Source: Lachnospiraceae bacterium
GTDB lineage: Bacteria > Bacillota > Clostridia > Lachnospirales > Lachnospiraceae
Assembly: GCA_024697065.1 (NCBI GenBank)
Contig: JAILGE010000035.1
Location: 1-64,000, forward strand
Direction: 5' to 3'
DNA length: 64,000 bases
Both the position numbers and the translations under genes were made by a program. The notes below the pieces were generated by a model that saw only the letters and a list, made by a program, of their open reading frames with translations, did no database searches and was not told the origin of the DNA. Of this stretch, positions 31,401 through 42,499 are shown in pieces. How positions within the stretch are numbered: the stretch's first letter is position 1; each line of letters begins with the position of its first letter.

Positions 31401-31966
31401 CCATAGGTTATGATCTGTATTGCAGGATGCTTGAAAGTGCCATAAAGGAAAAGCGCGGTATCAAAGCGGTGGAAGACACTTCCTGCGAGATAGATATGAG
31501 CATAGATGCCTTTATCCCTGCGGAATTCATAATGAATGAGACGCAAAAGCTTGATATATATAAGAGGATCGCAGAGATAAAGAATGACGAAGATGCGGAT
31601 GAGATGCGCGATGAGCTTAAGGACAGATTCGGAAGCATCCCCGAAGAAGCGGAGAATCTGTTGAAGATAGCACTGCTCAAGGCAAAAGCGGGCAGGTATC
31701 ATATAACATCCATACACGGAAAAGACGGAGTGATCAATTTTAAGATGGACAGAAAGGCTCCGGCAGAAGTAACGGAGATCCCGGTATTGCTCAACAGCTA
31801 TGGCGGAGATATGAGATTAAAGACCGTGGGAGATCCGGTATTTTCCCTGAGACTCAGGGAAAGCGGCGGACTGTACGGAAGTGCGCTGATGTTAAAAAGA
31901 GCAGATGAAACATTAGACAGTTTTGGAATTTTGTTTCCGGAGAAAACTCAGAGCGTTAGCATTTGA
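28409..31966 (+). CDS. mfd: Transcription-repair coupling factor
   Basis: 1185 aa; [52 protein letters not shown]. Confidence 0.97.
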   Translation: MNILDSPLHELPWFDGAAADIANGKSKLSLTGAADSGKLHIISALSGQTDVTLILTYSDLAAAQIADEYRFFDRNTCYYPAKDLIFYQADINGRETLKERLKVLRTLLTCRKMTIVTTFNALMETCLPLEVIRDHIFEIEKGTTLEEEAAAVLLSSMGYERTGYQVQNPGEFSIRGGIIDIFDMTGENPVRVELWGDTVESLRSFDADSQRSIEELEKVTIFPADEMLLSKEEKLEGFRKIREESEKQEKIFRERFSTEEAHRLSVRLEELENALVYGTGDISLDSYVHYFYPSTISLLDLIEGKKYCVFLDEPSKIMEFAHGIETEFAESMKNRLEGGYVLPGQTDILTRADVIRSRLSRENTVQIQTFEPAENFFENEKRVSVNIRTLSSYNGKFEVLTDNLGKLAAEGYRIVILSGSRSRAKRLADDISEEGLASYYTDNEDNILAPKQIATFYGRVKKGFTYPDLKYTVISETDIFGADRLKKKKKKPKYAPGKKIRNLTDLHAGDYVINEDCGVGIYRGIEEVEVEHIRKDYMKIEYRGGSFLYVAATAFDKVSLYADKEARPPKLNKLGTDEWNHAKAKAKQAVDGIAQDLVDLYAARMQKTGYRYGEDTLWQKEFEEMFPYQETDDQINAIDAVKEDMESTKIMDRLVCGDVGFGKTEVAIRAAFKAVQENKQVAYLVPTTILAEQHYNTFKERMRDYPVRVEMISRFRTPTQIKNVIKQLKEGTVDIVIGTHRLLSKDVQFKDLGLLVIDEEQRFGVAHKEKIKQLKQNVDVLTLTATPIPRTLHMSLAGIRDMSLLEEPPRNRQPIQTFICEYNDEMVREAINRELSRGGQVYYVHNRINNIDEITGELSELVPSARVAFAHGRMGEKELEDIMMSFIRKEIDVLVSTTIIETGLDIPNVNTMIIRDSDRMGLAQLYQLRGRVGREERTAYAFLMYDRNKILRETAEKRLSAIRQYTELGSGFKIAMSDLEIRGAGNVLGKQQHGQVEAIGYDLYCRMLESAIKEKRGIKAVEDTSCEIDMSIDAFIPAEFIMNETQKLDIYKRIAEIKNDEDADEMRDELKDRFGSIPEEAENLLKIALLKAKAGRYHITSIHGKDGVINFKMDRKAPAEVTEIPVLLNSYGGDMRLKTVGDPVFSLRLRESGGLYGSALMLKRADETLDSFGILFPEKTQSVSI

Positions 31967-31992
31967 AAATTCTCTTCATGGGAGGAAGAAAG

Positions 31993-34062
31993 ATGAGTGA
32001 GATTGAAGACAGACAGGGAAGTACCGGAGAAAACGGTACTCAAAACCCCGGCTTTTCATGGGATACACAGGCTTCAGAAGTTCAGACACAGCCAGGTATA
32101 CAGCCTGTTATACAACCTCAGTTCCAATCCGGTATGGAGCCTCAGGACCGATCGGGATTTCAGCAGGGAATGCAATCGCAGATCCCTCCTCAGGGGCAGT
32201 TCATTCCCGGGGGACAGGGACCTCAGCCTGTGCCGGCTGATCCTTCGGGAAATAAGAAAAGATCGCTGGCCCCCCTTTTGATCGCATTATCAGTGGGTGC
32301 GGTTTTTGTTGTCGGAGTTATAGTTGCGGTTTTTGTTGCCGTGTTTGGAGATAAGCTGAAAGGCGGTTTTGGCGGAGTGAAGGAACAGAGTCTTGAGCTC
32401 TCGGATACTTCTGTTGTAACGCTTACCGAAGGCGAAGATTATACTCTGACCATAGAGAACTTTGATGAGCTTGATAAGGGACAGAATATAAAATGGGAAT
32501 CGGCCGATGATCATGTCATCACCGTTAAGGATAAAGGGAACGGAAAGGCAAAGATCACAGCTGTTGCCGAGGGTAAGAGCTCTGTATTTATAACCGGTGA
32601 AAACCTGGATAAGAAGAAGGGATATGTAGTAAAGTTCGATGTTCAGAAGGAAAACTTTGAATATGCAGGGAAAGCATGGAAAACTTCTTCAGCTGTTTAT
32701 TATTTCCCTGAAGCGGATTCAATGTGTGAATTCAGTGATGATCTGGATCTGTATATATCCGGCGCTGTTAATGTTACAGAAGTAGAAAAGGAATATGCCA
32801 CATGGGAGATAACTGACTATGTGGATTCCGGAAGATATTTCCGATTTGATTTCAATCCCAAAAGAGAGGTGCAATACGGAAAAGATAACGGTATAAGCAC
32901 GGGTCGTGAGATATGGTTCGGTTACAATAAAAAAGGCGATACGTATATATATGATGACTTTCTGGGTTATCCTGAAGAAGCGGAAGAAATCGATATAAAG
33001 GATTATGACAGTTCTCTTTCCGATGCCGATTCAATTGAAGCGTTTCTTGACGGTAAGTCGGGCGGGGGTATCAATTATACAAACGGACGTATGAATCTGT
33101 ACGGGTCGGAGTTCGATACCAATGACGCGTTTCATGATAATACCAGGCTGATCCAGTGCGGGGATATGGTATATGTGAGGTGTGATGACGGCGTATATTC
33201 GCTCCCTGAATCATCCCTGGGTACCGGAAGCGGAAACCTCACCAAAATTAATCTCTCGGACGATAATGTCAATTTCTTTGCTACAGACGGTAAAAAGATG
33301 GCATATGCCGCAGGCGATGACAAGGGAGATGTAGACTTGTATGTATATGATCCGTCCAGCGGAAAAGATACGCTTTTACTGTCAGATATATCATGTATGC
33401 ACATGGCTTTCTGTGATGACAAGGTATATTACACGGAATCATGGGACAGTCTGAAATATGTGGACATGTCCGGAAATGTGCAAACGATATGGCAGAATAC
33501 CGTGGGGGCATTCTATGCTGACTGGAACTTTGTATATATATATGACGGAACCGGCTGGACTATGCTTGATATCGGAGCAGGATATATAAGCAACGGATAT
33601 CTGTGCAAGGGGAGAAGTTATGAATGTGACAGGATCTATGCTCTGGAGGATAATATCATTACCGTCACATATGACTATAATAATTCATCGATCTCACTTC
33701 ACGGTTTGGATTTTGCCGGAGCCGAAGGCAATCTGAGCGGTGAGTATTACGGTGATACATCGGATACATATGCTCTGGCATGTTGCGGTATATACGGATA
33801 CTTTTTTGCCTATGAAGGTGAGAGTGTGGTATGTGTGGATATAACCACGGGAAGTTCTGCCGATATAGATCTTTCAAGCTACGGATTATGGTATGGAAAT
33901 GAGATGTCCGTAGCAGGAGACAGGGTAATACTTCATGTTTATGATGCCTACGGTGACGACGGTTATGTCGAAGTAGATCGTTCTTTGAATATTACCGGGC
34001 TTCCCGAGCTCCCTCACACCATCGATCCAAACGGTGGAAGTGCTGCGGCATACCTGTTCTGA
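31993..34062 (+). CDS. Membrane-anchored protein, P/Q-rich N-terminus, C-terminal beta-propeller-like (DUF5050-type) region
   Basis: gggaggaag RBS before ATG 31993; TM LLIALSVGAVFVVGVIVAVFVAVF; repeated short beta units such as DKVYYTESWDSLKYVDMSG. Confidence 0.65.
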   Translation: MSEIEDRQGSTGENGTQNPGFSWDTQASEVQTQPGIQPVIQPQFQSGMEPQDRSGFQQGMQSQIPPQGQFIPGGQGPQPVPADPSGNKKRSLAPLLIALSVGAVFVVGVIVAVFVAVFGDKLKGGFGGVKEQSLELSDTSVVTLTEGEDYTLTIENFDELDKGQNIKWESADDHVITVKDKGNGKAKITAVAEGKSSVFITGENLDKKKGYVVKFDVQKENFEYAGKAWKTSSAVYYFPEADSMCEFSDDLDLYISGAVNVTEVEKEYATWEITDYVDSGRYFRFDFNPKREVQYGKDNGISTGREIWFGYNKKGDTYIYDDFLGYPEEAEEIDIKDYDSSLSDADSIEAFLDGKSGGGINYTNGRMNLYGSEFDTNDAFHDNTRLIQCGDMVYVRCDDGVYSLPESSLGTGSGNLTKINLSDDNVNFFATDGKKMAYAAGDDKGDVDLYVYDPSSGKDTLLLSDISCMHMAFCDDKVYYTESWDSLKYVDMSGNVQTIWQNTVGAFYADWNFVYIYDGTGWTMLDIGAGYISNGYLCKGRSYECDRIYALEDNIITVTYDYNNSSISLHGLDFAGAEGNLSGEYYGDTSDTYALACCGIYGYFFAYEGESVVCVDITTGSSADIDLSSYGLWYGNEMSVAGDRVILHVYDAYGDDGYVEVDRSLNITGLPELPHTIDPNGGSAAAYLF

Positions 34063-34092
34063 ATCTGACACATCACAGAAAGGAGACTCTGC

Positions 34093-35073
34093 ATGAGCAA
34101 GCAGATAATGCGGATCGGATCCTGTAACGGAACGGACAGTCTGTATACTGTTTTCTGGAAACCGGCCGGAAGTCCGAAAGCTGTGCTTCAGATAGTTCAT
34201 GGAATGATAGAGCATATCGAGAGATATGCGGAACTTGCCAATGTGCTCAATGAGAGAGGCATACTTGTTGTCGGAAACGATCATATCGGGCACGGAAGAA
34301 GTGTAAAGGATGCAAAAGAATTCGGATATTTCAAAGCGGCTTCCGGGAAGGATCCTGCGGCCACGGTTCTTCAAGACATTCATCTGGTGACTGACACGGT
34401 AAAGAAGATGTATCCGGATATACCTTATTTTCTGCTGGGACACAGTATGGGTTCATTCTTTGCAAGATCTTACATTGATGCCTATGGGGATGAACTTGAC
34501 GGTGCGATGATAATGGGTACCGGAGATTATATGAGTCTGCCCCTTATGGCCGGAAGATGTCTTATAAAGACAATGTCTGTTTTTAAAGGAGATCATTCAC
34601 ACTGGGCATTTTTGGATGATGCTTTCGCAAAGTCTAATAATCGCAGGATAAAGGATCCGAAGACTCCCTCAGACTGGCTTTCTCATGATGAAGTGAGAGT
34701 AGAGATGTACAGGAACGATCCCCTTACGGATTATACTTTTACATTAAACGGTTATGATACATTGATCGGTATCCTTCTTAACATGAATAAGCGGGAGGGG
34801 GAACAGATCCGGGTTGTCAGTGAGAGGAAAAAGAAAGGGATGTCTACGGTTGTGGATATGCCGGTGGCTTTTCTCTCCGGTTCGGAAGATCCGATAGGGG
34901 ATTTTGGAAAGGGGCCTAAAGCTGTGGCCCGTCGTTATAGGAAGATGGGATATCGCCATGTCTCCATAAAGTTGTATAAAGAAGACAGGCATGAGATACT
35001 TCATGAGATCGACAGGGGGCAGGTTGCGAAAGATGTAGCCCGGGTCCTGGAAAAATGGATCGCACGTGTGTGA
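34093..35073 (+). CDS. Alpha/beta hydrolase, monoacylglycerol-lipase-like
   Basis: GNDHIGHGRS and LGHSMGSFFAR nucleophile elbow. Confidence 0.9.
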   Translation: MSKQIMRIGSCNGTDSLYTVFWKPAGSPKAVLQIVHGMIEHIERYAELANVLNERGILVVGNDHIGHGRSVKDAKEFGYFKAASGKDPAATVLQDIHLVTDTVKKMYPDIPYFLLGHSMGSFFARSYIDAYGDELDGAMIMGTGDYMSLPLMAGRCLIKTMSVFKGDHSHWAFLDDAFAKSNNRRIKDPKTPSDWLSHDEVRVEMYRNDPLTDYTFTLNGYDTLIGILLNMNKREGEQIRVVSERKKKGMSTVVDMPVAFLSGSEDPIGDFGKGPKAVARRYRKMGYRHVSIKLYKEDRHEILHEIDRGQVAKDVARVLEKWIARV

Positions 35074-35147
35074 TAAATTAAACATGGCAAAATCAATGCC
35101 TGTATGTATAATAACAATGAAATGAAGCAATGAAGGAGAAATAGGAT

Positions 35148-35882
35148 ATGGCTTTGCTTGAAATCAAAAATTTAACGGCCGGGATAGAAGAGGGAGAGAT
35201 CCTTCACGGCGTAAACCTTAATGTGAATGCAGGAGAGACCCATGTTCTCATGGGACCCAACGGTGCCGGTAAGTCAACCCTCGGTAACGTTATAATGGGA
35301 AGCCCTGCTTACAATATCACATCCGGATCCATCATTCTGGATGGTGAGGATATCACAAAACTTTCTGCAAACGAGCGTGCAAAGAGGGGGCTTTTCATGT
35401 CTTTCCAGAATCCTCTTGAAGTACCGGGGCTTTCACTTGAAGCCTTCCTGCGCAGTGCCATTCGTGAGCAGACCGGCAAGCCGGTAAGATTCTTTCAGTA
35501 CAAGAAGGATATAGAAGAGATCTGCAAGCTTCTTGATATGGACGAATCATATGTTGAGCGTGATCTGAATGTGGGCTTCTCAGGCGGTGAGAAGAAGAAA
35601 GCCGAGATATTCCAGCTGCTTATGCTCAAGCCCAAGCTTGCGATACTTGATGAGACGGATTCAGGTCTTGATGTAGATGCTGTACGTACGGTGTCGAAGG
35701 GGGTTGAGCATTTCGCAAAGCAGGGTGGCGCACTTATCGTTATCACGCACAGCACAAGGATACTTGAGGCATTAAAGGTCGATCATACGCATGTTCTCGT
35801 GAAAGGAAAGATCGCGGCAGAAGGCGGTGCCGATATGGTTGATGAGATCAATGCAAACGGTTTTGAAAAGTGGGTTAAATAA
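35148..35882 (+). CDS. sufC: Fe-S assembly ATPase SufC
   Basis: GPNGAGKSTLGNVIMG, FSGGEKKKAEIFQLL, LDETDSGLD. Confidence 0.96.
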   Translation: MALLEIKNLTAGIEEGEILHGVNLNVNAGETHVLMGPNGAGKSTLGNVIMGSPAYNITSGSIILDGEDITKLSANERAKRGLFMSFQNPLEVPGLSLEAFLRSAIREQTGKPVRFFQYKKDIEEICKLLDMDESYVERDLNVGFSGGEKKKAEIFQLLMLKPKLAILDETDSGLDVDAVRTVSKGVEHFAKQGGALIVITHSTRILEALKVDHTHVLVKGKIAAEGGADMVDEINANGFEKWVK

Positions 35883-35884
35883 TA

Positions 35885-37339
35885 ATGAGTGAAATGGAAA
35901 TCAGAAAAGATACTCCCATTGATATTGATGAAGGAGATTCCGGTATAGTTCTTGATGATGTGGAACGCGGACTCTATGATTTCAAAGATGAGGAGAGAGA
36001 AGAAGACTTCTTTAAGGTTGATGAAGGTCTGACAGAGGAGATCGTTAAGGAGATATCCGCTGCAAAGCACGATCCCGAGTGGATGCTTGATTTCAGACTG
36101 AAGTCATTGGAGATATATAACAGACTTAAGGTGCCGGTATGGGGACCTCCCATTGACGGGTTGGATATGGCAAAGATCATTACCTATGTCAGACCTAAGA
36201 CCGATATGAAGGCTGACTGGAGTGAAGTTCCCGAAGATATCAAGAATGCTTTTGAAAAGCTGGGTATCCCCAAGGCAGAGAGAGAATCTCTTGCCGGAGT
36301 GGGAGCACAGTACGATTCAGAGCTTGTATATCACAACGTTCGTGAAGATGTTGCAAAACTCGGTGTTGTATATACGGATATGGAATCTGCCATCACCGGT
36401 GAATATGAGGATCTTGTAAAGAAGCACTTCATGAAGCTGGTGCCTCCGACAGATCATAAATTTGCTGCGCTTCATGGAGCGGTATGGTCCGGCGGATCCT
36501 TTGTATATGTACCGAAGGGAGTAAAGGTAGATATACCTCTTCAGTCTTATTTCAGACTGAATGCTCCCGGTGCGGGTCAGTTTGAGCACACCCTCATCAT
36601 TGTTGAGGAAGGTGCGGATGTTCATTTCATAGAGGGATGTTCGGCACCTAAGTATAATATCGCAAATCTTCATGCAGGCTGTGTGGAACTCTATGTCGGA
36701 AAGAATGCACATTTAAGATATTCCACCATTGAGAACTGGTCGAAGAATATGTATAACCTCAATACAAAGAGAGCAATCTGTGAAGAGGGCGGAACCATTG
36801 AGTGGATATCGGGTTCCTTTGGTTCTCATGAATCATACCTCTATCCTACTTCCATACTTAAGGGAGACGGATCCCATGCGGAATTCACAGGTGTGACATT
36901 TGCGGGTAAGGGTCAGAATCTTGATACCGGTGCACGTATGGTACATATCGGTAAGAACACATCTTCATTTATAGATACAAAGTCCATCTGCAAGAGCGGC
37001 GGTATCAGTACCTACAGAAGCAGCGTTGAGATCAGTTCTTCTGCTGAGGGCTCCAAGGCTTCGGTCAATTGCGGATCCCTGATGTTGGACAGCATCTCAA
37101 GATCCGACACTGTTCCGGCAATGGAAGTAAGTACGGATAAGGCTGATGTGGGACATGAGGCTAAGATCGGAAAGATAGATGACGATGCTGTTTTCTATCT
37201 TATGAGCAGAGGTATAAGAGAAGCAGAAGCACGTGCGATGATAGTAAGCGGATTTGCCAATCCGGTAAGCAAAGAGCTTCCGCTTGAATATGCGGCAGAG
37301 ATGAACAATCTCATAAAACTTGAGATGGAACAGGGTTAA
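35885..37339 (+). CDS. sufB: Fe-S assembly protein SufB
   Basis: HFIEGCSAPKYNIANLHAGCVELYV and C-terminal ISRGIREAEARAMIVSGF-like block. Confidence 0.96.
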   Translation: MSEMEIRKDTPIDIDEGDSGIVLDDVERGLYDFKDEEREEDFFKVDEGLTEEIVKEISAAKHDPEWMLDFRLKSLEIYNRLKVPVWGPPIDGLDMAKIITYVRPKTDMKADWSEVPEDIKNAFEKLGIPKAERESLAGVGAQYDSELVYHNVREDVAKLGVVYTDMESAITGEYEDLVKKHFMKLVPPTDHKFAALHGAVWSGGSFVYVPKGVKVDIPLQSYFRLNAPGAGQFEHTLIIVEEGADVHFIEGCSAPKYNIANLHAGCVELYVGKNAHLRYSTIENWSKNMYNLNTKRAICEEGGTIEWISGSFGSHESYLYPTSILKGDGSHAEFTGVTFAGKGQNLDTGARMVHIGKNTSSFIDTKSICKSGGISTYRSSVEISSSAEGSKASVNCGSLMLDSISRSDTVPAMEVSTDKADVGHEAKIGKIDDDAVFYLMSRGIREAEARAMIVSGFANPVSKELPLEYAAEMNNLIKLEMEQG

Positions 37340-37343
37340 GAAT

Positions 37344-38558
37344 ATGGCAGATAATATTTTGAAAGTAAATCATCTTCCGGTGCTCACATGGTTTCATAAT
37401 CAGTTAAACGATGCGGAGCTTAAGGTAAGCGGATCCACGGAAGAGGCGATCCGTACAGCGGACCATCCGGCATATCTTGTAAAGCCGGAATTCCCAAAGG
37501 AGATTAATGTTAAGGAAGGCGTATCTCCCTCCGATCTTCTGAAGATGTATGAGGAAGAAGGTGCTTCCATAAACAGGGAGACTTATGTTGCGGGTAAATA
37601 TCCCGTTTATCATGAGCAGCCTTTTGCAACGGGAATGGGAAAAGAGATCGATGATCTTATCGTTAAGATGGGGGCTCCTGCCCGTGTTATCGAGGTCCCT
37701 GAGAATGTAAAGATCAAGGATCCCGTATATCTTCACTATCTCTATCCGGACGGAGCGGAGGATGTTGATACCTCTCTCATCAGAATGGGCGCAGGAAGTG
37801 AACTTACGGTTATCCAGTATATGGATTCCGAGAGCCCTTCGGGAGCCGGTTTTGCGGGAACCCAGACCAGGGTCATCATGGGTAAGGGCGCAAAACTTCA
37901 TCTTGTTAAGGTTCAGTGCCTTGCAGAGGGCTTTACTTATTTCAATGATATGGGAAGCCGGCTTGAAGAGGACTCCGATTTCCGTTATACGGAGCTTTCT
38001 CTTGGTGCGAAGGAGAGCTATCTCGGTACCTATACCGATCAGATAGGTGATGAATCAAAGTTCAGAGCCGATCTTGGATTTATCATCACCAAAGGTACAT
38101 CTATAGATATCAATTACGATGATGTCTTCAGAGGAAAGAAGACAGAAGGCGTGATGCGTTTTAACGGCGTACTTATGGAAGGCGCACGTAAATCCTCAAG
38201 AGAATCCCTGGATTTCAGAAAGGGTTCCATAGATGCCAACGGAGATGAGGAAGAAAACATCCTTATGCTCGGCAAGAATATCGAGAACAAGACCATACCT
38301 CTCATCCTCGGTGAGGAAGAAAAGGTAAACGGAAGACATGCGGCTTCATCCGGTAAGCTTTCTGAGGATATGCTCTTCTATATGGAGACCAGAGGTATTG
38401 ATGAGCGTGCTGCAAGAGAGATGATGATCAGATCCAATATCTCGAGAGTAAGCCGTCTTATCCCCAATGATGAGATAAGAGCGGCAGCAGATGCCTTTAT
38501 CGACAGACTCTTCGCTAACTGCGACGGTGACTGCAAGAATTGTCCGTCCCACAACTGA
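37344..38558 (+). CDS. sufD: Fe-S assembly protein SufD
   Basis: GARKSSRESLDFRKGSIDANGDEEENILML; Cys-rich C-terminus CDGDCKNCPSHN; follows sufB. Confidence 0.93.
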   Translation: MADNILKVNHLPVLTWFHNQLNDAELKVSGSTEEAIRTADHPAYLVKPEFPKEINVKEGVSPSDLLKMYEEEGASINRETYVAGKYPVYHEQPFATGMGKEIDDLIVKMGAPARVIEVPENVKIKDPVYLHYLYPDGAEDVDTSLIRMGAGSELTVIQYMDSESPSGAGFAGTQTRVIMGKGAKLHLVKVQCLAEGFTYFNDMGSRLEEDSDFRYTELSLGAKESYLGTYTDQIGDESKFRADLGFIITKGTSIDINYDDVFRGKKTEGVMRFNGVLMEGARKSSRESLDFRKGSIDANGDEEENILMLGKNIENKTIPLILGEEEKVNGRHAASSGKLSEDMLFYMETRGIDERAAREMMIRSNISRVSRLIPNDEIRAAADAFIDRLFANCDGDCKNCPSHN

Positions 38559-38575
38559 TAACAGCGAAATATCTT

Positions 38576-38612
38576 AAAAGACGCTCTTCGTATTCGCGGA
38601 GGGCGTCTTTTT
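38576..38612 (+). terminator. Rho-independent terminator after sufD
   Basis: aaaagacgctcttcg-tatt-cgcggagggcgtctttttt. Confidence 0.85.
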
Positions 38613-38652
38613 TATTCTGTCGCAGCAAGCGTGAAAAATGCAAGCCCCTACG

Positions 38653-39732
38653 TTAGTAAATATACACTGCGGTTCCGGCGGGAACTACGTCCTGGATGTA
38701 TTTAGCGTCATCTATGTCAAGTCTTACGCAGCCGTGGGAGAGGCTTCTTCCGAGACGGCCGCTCTTTATCTTCTTTGTGCCCGGATAGTAGAGAACTGAA
38801 TGGAAGAGATATTCGCTTCCCCTGAATGAAGAGTAGTAATAACAGGTGTAATCGGGAGTTCCGAAAGAGTATCCCTTTCCGCCTATCCTGAATGTTCCTC
38901 TGGGTGTGGAGTTGCTTGCACCTGTGGAGCAAAGGTCAGTCATGATGCAGTCCCAGCTGCATCCGGTCCACTGATATACACCTATACGGTGTTCCTTGAT
39001 GCTTACTGCAACGAGATAATTGGTGGCACTTGTAAGCCCCTGGACATGCGCATTGATCTCGGGAGATTCAAGACCGGTGCTGATACCGCCGAGATATTCC
39101 GAAACACCGTTTACGGTAGCATAAGCATGAACATTGAGTACTCTGCAGCTGCCCAGGTATCCGAGATTGCCTATCTGAACGGATGCGGCATACTGACCGG
39201 GAGATACTTTTTTTGCGGATAACTGAGTAAGGTCATCCTGACCGTCCTTCTCTGACCAGAGGAATAAAGTGATATCTCCGTCGGGTGTAACGGAAGGATT
39301 GATGATGCCGATGGATGCGGTACCGTTTCCGGCATTCGAAGCATAGATATAATTAAGAGGAGCGATATTGGTATCTATCGTATTAATGGGGACAGAGGTT
39401 CCGTCGGGATAGTTGAGAAATCCCTGTATGGTATAAGTACCGAATTCATAATTGTGGTCGTTTACATCGATCACTGCCTTATAGGTTCCGTCAGCCATGG
39501 GAGCGGCTGCCTGTGTAAATATGTCATCCTGACCGTTTGCCTGTGTCCAGGAGTAAACCATTACATTTACACCAAAGGGTACATTTTTGAATTCCACAAG
39601 GATCTGTCCGGATGTACCGTTGGCGTATACAACACTCATTTCAGTGGCATCTGCCGCCGATGAAGAAACAGGAGTGATGATGGTGATCGATGTGATGAGT
39701 AATGCGAGGATTCCGGTTAGTATTTTTTTCAT
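38653..39732 (-). CDS. Secreted L,D-transpeptidase (YkuD) with GBS-Bsp-like repeats
   Basis: SLSHGCVRLDIDDAKYI catalytic motif; signal peptide from ATG at 39732; three related beta repeats. Confidence 0.88.
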   Translation of the reverse strand: MKKILTGILALLITSITIITPVSSSAADATEMSVVYANGTSGQILVEFKNVPFGVNVMVYSWTQANGQDDIFTQAAAPMADGTYKAVIDVNDHNYEFGTYTIQGFLNYPDGTSVPINTIDTNIAPLNYIYASNAGNGTASIGIINPSVTPDGDITLFLWSEKDGQDDLTQLSAKKVSPGQYAASVQIGNLGYLGSCRVLNVHAYATVNGVSEYLGGISTGLESPEINAHVQGLTSATNYLVAVSIKEHRIGVYQWTGCSWDCIMTDLCSTGASNSTPRGTFRIGGKGYSFGTPDYTCYYYSSFRGSEYLFHSVLYYPGTKKIKSGRLGRSLSHGCVRLDIDDAKYIQDVVPAGTAVYIY

Positions 39733-39927
39733 AAGGATTTTCCTTCCCTGGATTATTCTGGCCGGTGAAAACAAAGAAGAAAATCAGATGAGGCGCATGC
39801 CCGGCAAGTAAGAAAATTTTATCATATCGGAAAGTCGATAGCTATCCCCGCCGGGAGTGATAACACATTTTCAACTGTTTTTTATGATATGCATAAGAGT
39901 GACAGGAACAGGCTCAGGTCATCACCC

Positions 39928-39956
39928 TTGCATGCATATGTAGGAAATTTTATAAT
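39928..39956 (+). promoter_or_regulatory. SigA-type promoter for the GH94 gene
   Basis: TTGCAT - 17 nt - TATAAT. Confidence 0.7.
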
Positions 39957-40026
39957 TACCGCGAAGGTATATTTGCCCCGTTGCGGGTGATGAAAAAGAT
40001 GAGAGATCTGATTTTCAGGAGGTTAT

Positions 40027-42429
40027 ATGAAATACGGACATTTCGATCTTGAAGCTAAAGAATATGTTATAGACAGGCCCGATACGCCGGCTCCCTGGTG
40101 TAATTATCTGGGTTCTCCGGAATACGGTGCTATCATTTCCGGTAATGCAGAGGGGTACAGCTTTGTAAAAAGCGGAGCCAATGGCAGGATCACACGTTTC
40201 CGTTTCAATTCATCAATGTCACTTCCCGGAAGATTTATCTATATAAGAGATAACGAGTCAAAGGACTACTGGTCGGCTACGTGGAAGCCGGTTCAGAAGA
40301 GTCTTGACACATATAAATATTCAATGCGTCACGGTACGGCTTATTCGGTTGCAACTGCAGAATATGCGGATATTAAGAGCGAAGTGACCTATTACGTCCC
40401 CCTGGGAAAGACTTATGAAGTATGGAATGCCCTGATCACAAATACCGGCAGCAGCGAAAGAGACATTTCGGTATTCAGCTGTGTGGAATTTACCAATGAG
40501 GATAATTACGAGCAGGATCAGGTTAATCTTCAATATACGGAATTTATCTCACGAACTGAGTTTAAGGAAAACAAGCTGATCCAGCATATCAATGAATTTG
40601 TAAAAGTGGATCCGAACGGCGGTAAGGGGCATCAGCAGAGATTTATCGGCCTTGCGGGTGAAAAGGTGACGGATGCCTGCGGAAGCCTGGATGATTTTAT
40701 CGGACGGAGCCGTACATTTGCCAATCCCGAAGCTGTTGAGAAGGGCGAATGTGGAATGAAGATGAATTATAATCTGAATTCCTGCGGCACACTTCAAAGC
40801 AGAGTTACCCTTGCTCCCGGAGAGACAGGGAGATTTACATTTATCCTGGGCAGCAAGACAGAAGAGGAAGCTGATGAGATACTGAAGGGATATGAGGATG
40901 CATCAGTTCCGGAGAAAGAAGTTGAAGCTCTGAAGAAATACTGGCATGGCGAGCTTTCTCATTTTTCCGTAAAGACTCCCTCTGAGGAATTCAACAATAT
41001 GATAAATGTATGGAACGCTTATCAGTGTTTCATTACATTCACCTGGTCTCGTGCAGCCTCTCTTTTGTATTGCGGACAGCGTAACGGATACGGATACCGT
41101 GATACGGTGCAGGATATACAGGGAGTGATACATCAGGATCCGGAAATGGCTCTTGAGAAGATAAGATTTATGCTCTCGGCTCAGGTGGATAACGGTGCGG
41201 GGCTTCCGCTTGTTAAGTTCCACCACAATGCGGGACATGAAAATACTCCTGACGATCCCGCATACGTTAAGGAGACGGGACATCCTTCCTATCGTGCAGA
41301 TGATGCGTTATGGCTCTTTCCAACTGTATATAAATATATTTCCGAAACCGGAAACAAAGAGTTTCTTGATGAGAAGATAGTATATGCAAACGGTGGCGAG
41401 GATACGGTTTATGATCACTTAAAGAGAGCGGTGAAGTTTTCTCTCTATCACTCCGGAAGTCACGGCATGCCTGCCGGCCTCCATGCAGACTGGAATGACT
41501 GTCTGCGTCTCGGAGCCGCAGGTGAATCCACCTTCGTTGCTTTTCAGCTTTATTATGCCTTCAATATGATGAAAGAGATAGCTTTATCCAGAGGCGATGA
41601 TGAATATGCATCTTTTATGGAAGAAAACAAAAAGTCTCTGGGGGATGCACTTTCAGGGTGCTGGGACAAAGATCGTTTTATCAGAGGCATACGAGAAGAT
41701 GGTGTGGTTGTCGGCGCTGCTGCGGATCCCGAAGCAAATATGTGGTTAAATCCTCAAAGCTGGTCCGTGATATCAGGCTTTGCAAATGAGGCACAGAGCG
41801 ATACAGCAATGGAAAGTGTACACAGATTACTCAACACTCCTTATGGAGCAAAGATCGTGACACCGCCCTACAGATATCATGCATTCCCCGGAGCTCTCAT
41901 GCAGGTATTTAATCCCGGAACCAAGGAGAACGGCGGTATCTTCTCCCAGTCCCAGGGATGGCTTATACTTGCTGAAGCCCTGAGAGGCAGGGGAGATCGT
42001 GCTTTTGAATATTTTATGGAATCATCACCTGCAGCCATGAATGATGATGCTGACAGGCGTCTCATAGAGCCCTATGTACACGGACAGTTTACCGAGTCTG
42101 ATGATTCGCCCGTTCCGGGACGTGCGCATGTTCACTGGCTTACAGGAACAGCTTCGACTGTTATGGTGGGATGTGTGGAAGGTATCTGCGGTATACGTCC
42201 GACCTTTGACGGTATCAGGATATCCCCTGCCATATCTTCCAAGTGGAATGGCATGGAGATCGAGAAGGATTTCAGAGGAAAGCACCTTTCCATAAAGATC
42301 AAGAATCCGGATCACCTTGAAAGCGGTGTAAAGAGTATCATGCTGAACGGTGAGACCATCGATGGCGACTATATCCCCGCAGATAAACTTACACGGAACA
42401 ATGATATAGAGATAACGCTTACAAAATAG
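40027..42429 (+). CDS. GH94 family phosphorylase, cellobiose-phosphorylase-like
   Basis: MKYGHFDLEAKEYVIDRPDTPAPWCNYLGSPEYGAIIS; RNGYGYRDTVQDIQGV; HADWNDCLRLG. Confidence 0.92.
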   Translation: MKYGHFDLEAKEYVIDRPDTPAPWCNYLGSPEYGAIISGNAEGYSFVKSGANGRITRFRFNSSMSLPGRFIYIRDNESKDYWSATWKPVQKSLDTYKYSMRHGTAYSVATAEYADIKSEVTYYVPLGKTYEVWNALITNTGSSERDISVFSCVEFTNEDNYEQDQVNLQYTEFISRTEFKENKLIQHINEFVKVDPNGGKGHQQRFIGLAGEKVTDACGSLDDFIGRSRTFANPEAVEKGECGMKMNYNLNSCGTLQSRVTLAPGETGRFTFILGSKTEEEADEILKGYEDASVPEKEVEALKKYWHGELSHFSVKTPSEEFNNMINVWNAYQCFITFTWSRAASLLYCGQRNGYGYRDTVQDIQGVIHQDPEMALEKIRFMLSAQVDNGAGLPLVKFHHNAGHENTPDDPAYVKETGHPSYRADDALWLFPTVYKYISETGNKEFLDEKIVYANGGEDTVYDHLKRAVKFSLYHSGSHGMPAGLHADWNDCLRLGAAGESTFVAFQLYYAFNMMKEIALSRGDDEYASFMEENKKSLGDALSGCWDKDRFIRGIREDGVVVGAAADPEANMWLNPQSWSVISGFANEAQSDTAMESVHRLLNTPYGAKIVTPPYRYHAFPGALMQVFNPGTKENGGIFSQSQGWLILAEALRGRGDRAFEYFMESSPAAMNDDADRRLIEPYVHGQFTESDDSPVPGRAHVHWLTGTASTVMVGCVEGICGIRPTFDGIRISPAISSKWNGMEIEKDFRGKHLSIKIKNPDHLESGVKSIMLNGETIDGDYIPADKLTRNNDIEITLTK

Positions 42430-42499
42430 GAATAAGCGGATTTTGACGATTGAACAGTATTTTTTTGCTTACCAATAACCTCTGAAATTTCAATAATTG

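Noticed and set aside
30914-31717. 267-aa minus-strand ORF inside mfd
   Set aside because: Antisense of well-conserved mfd helicase motifs
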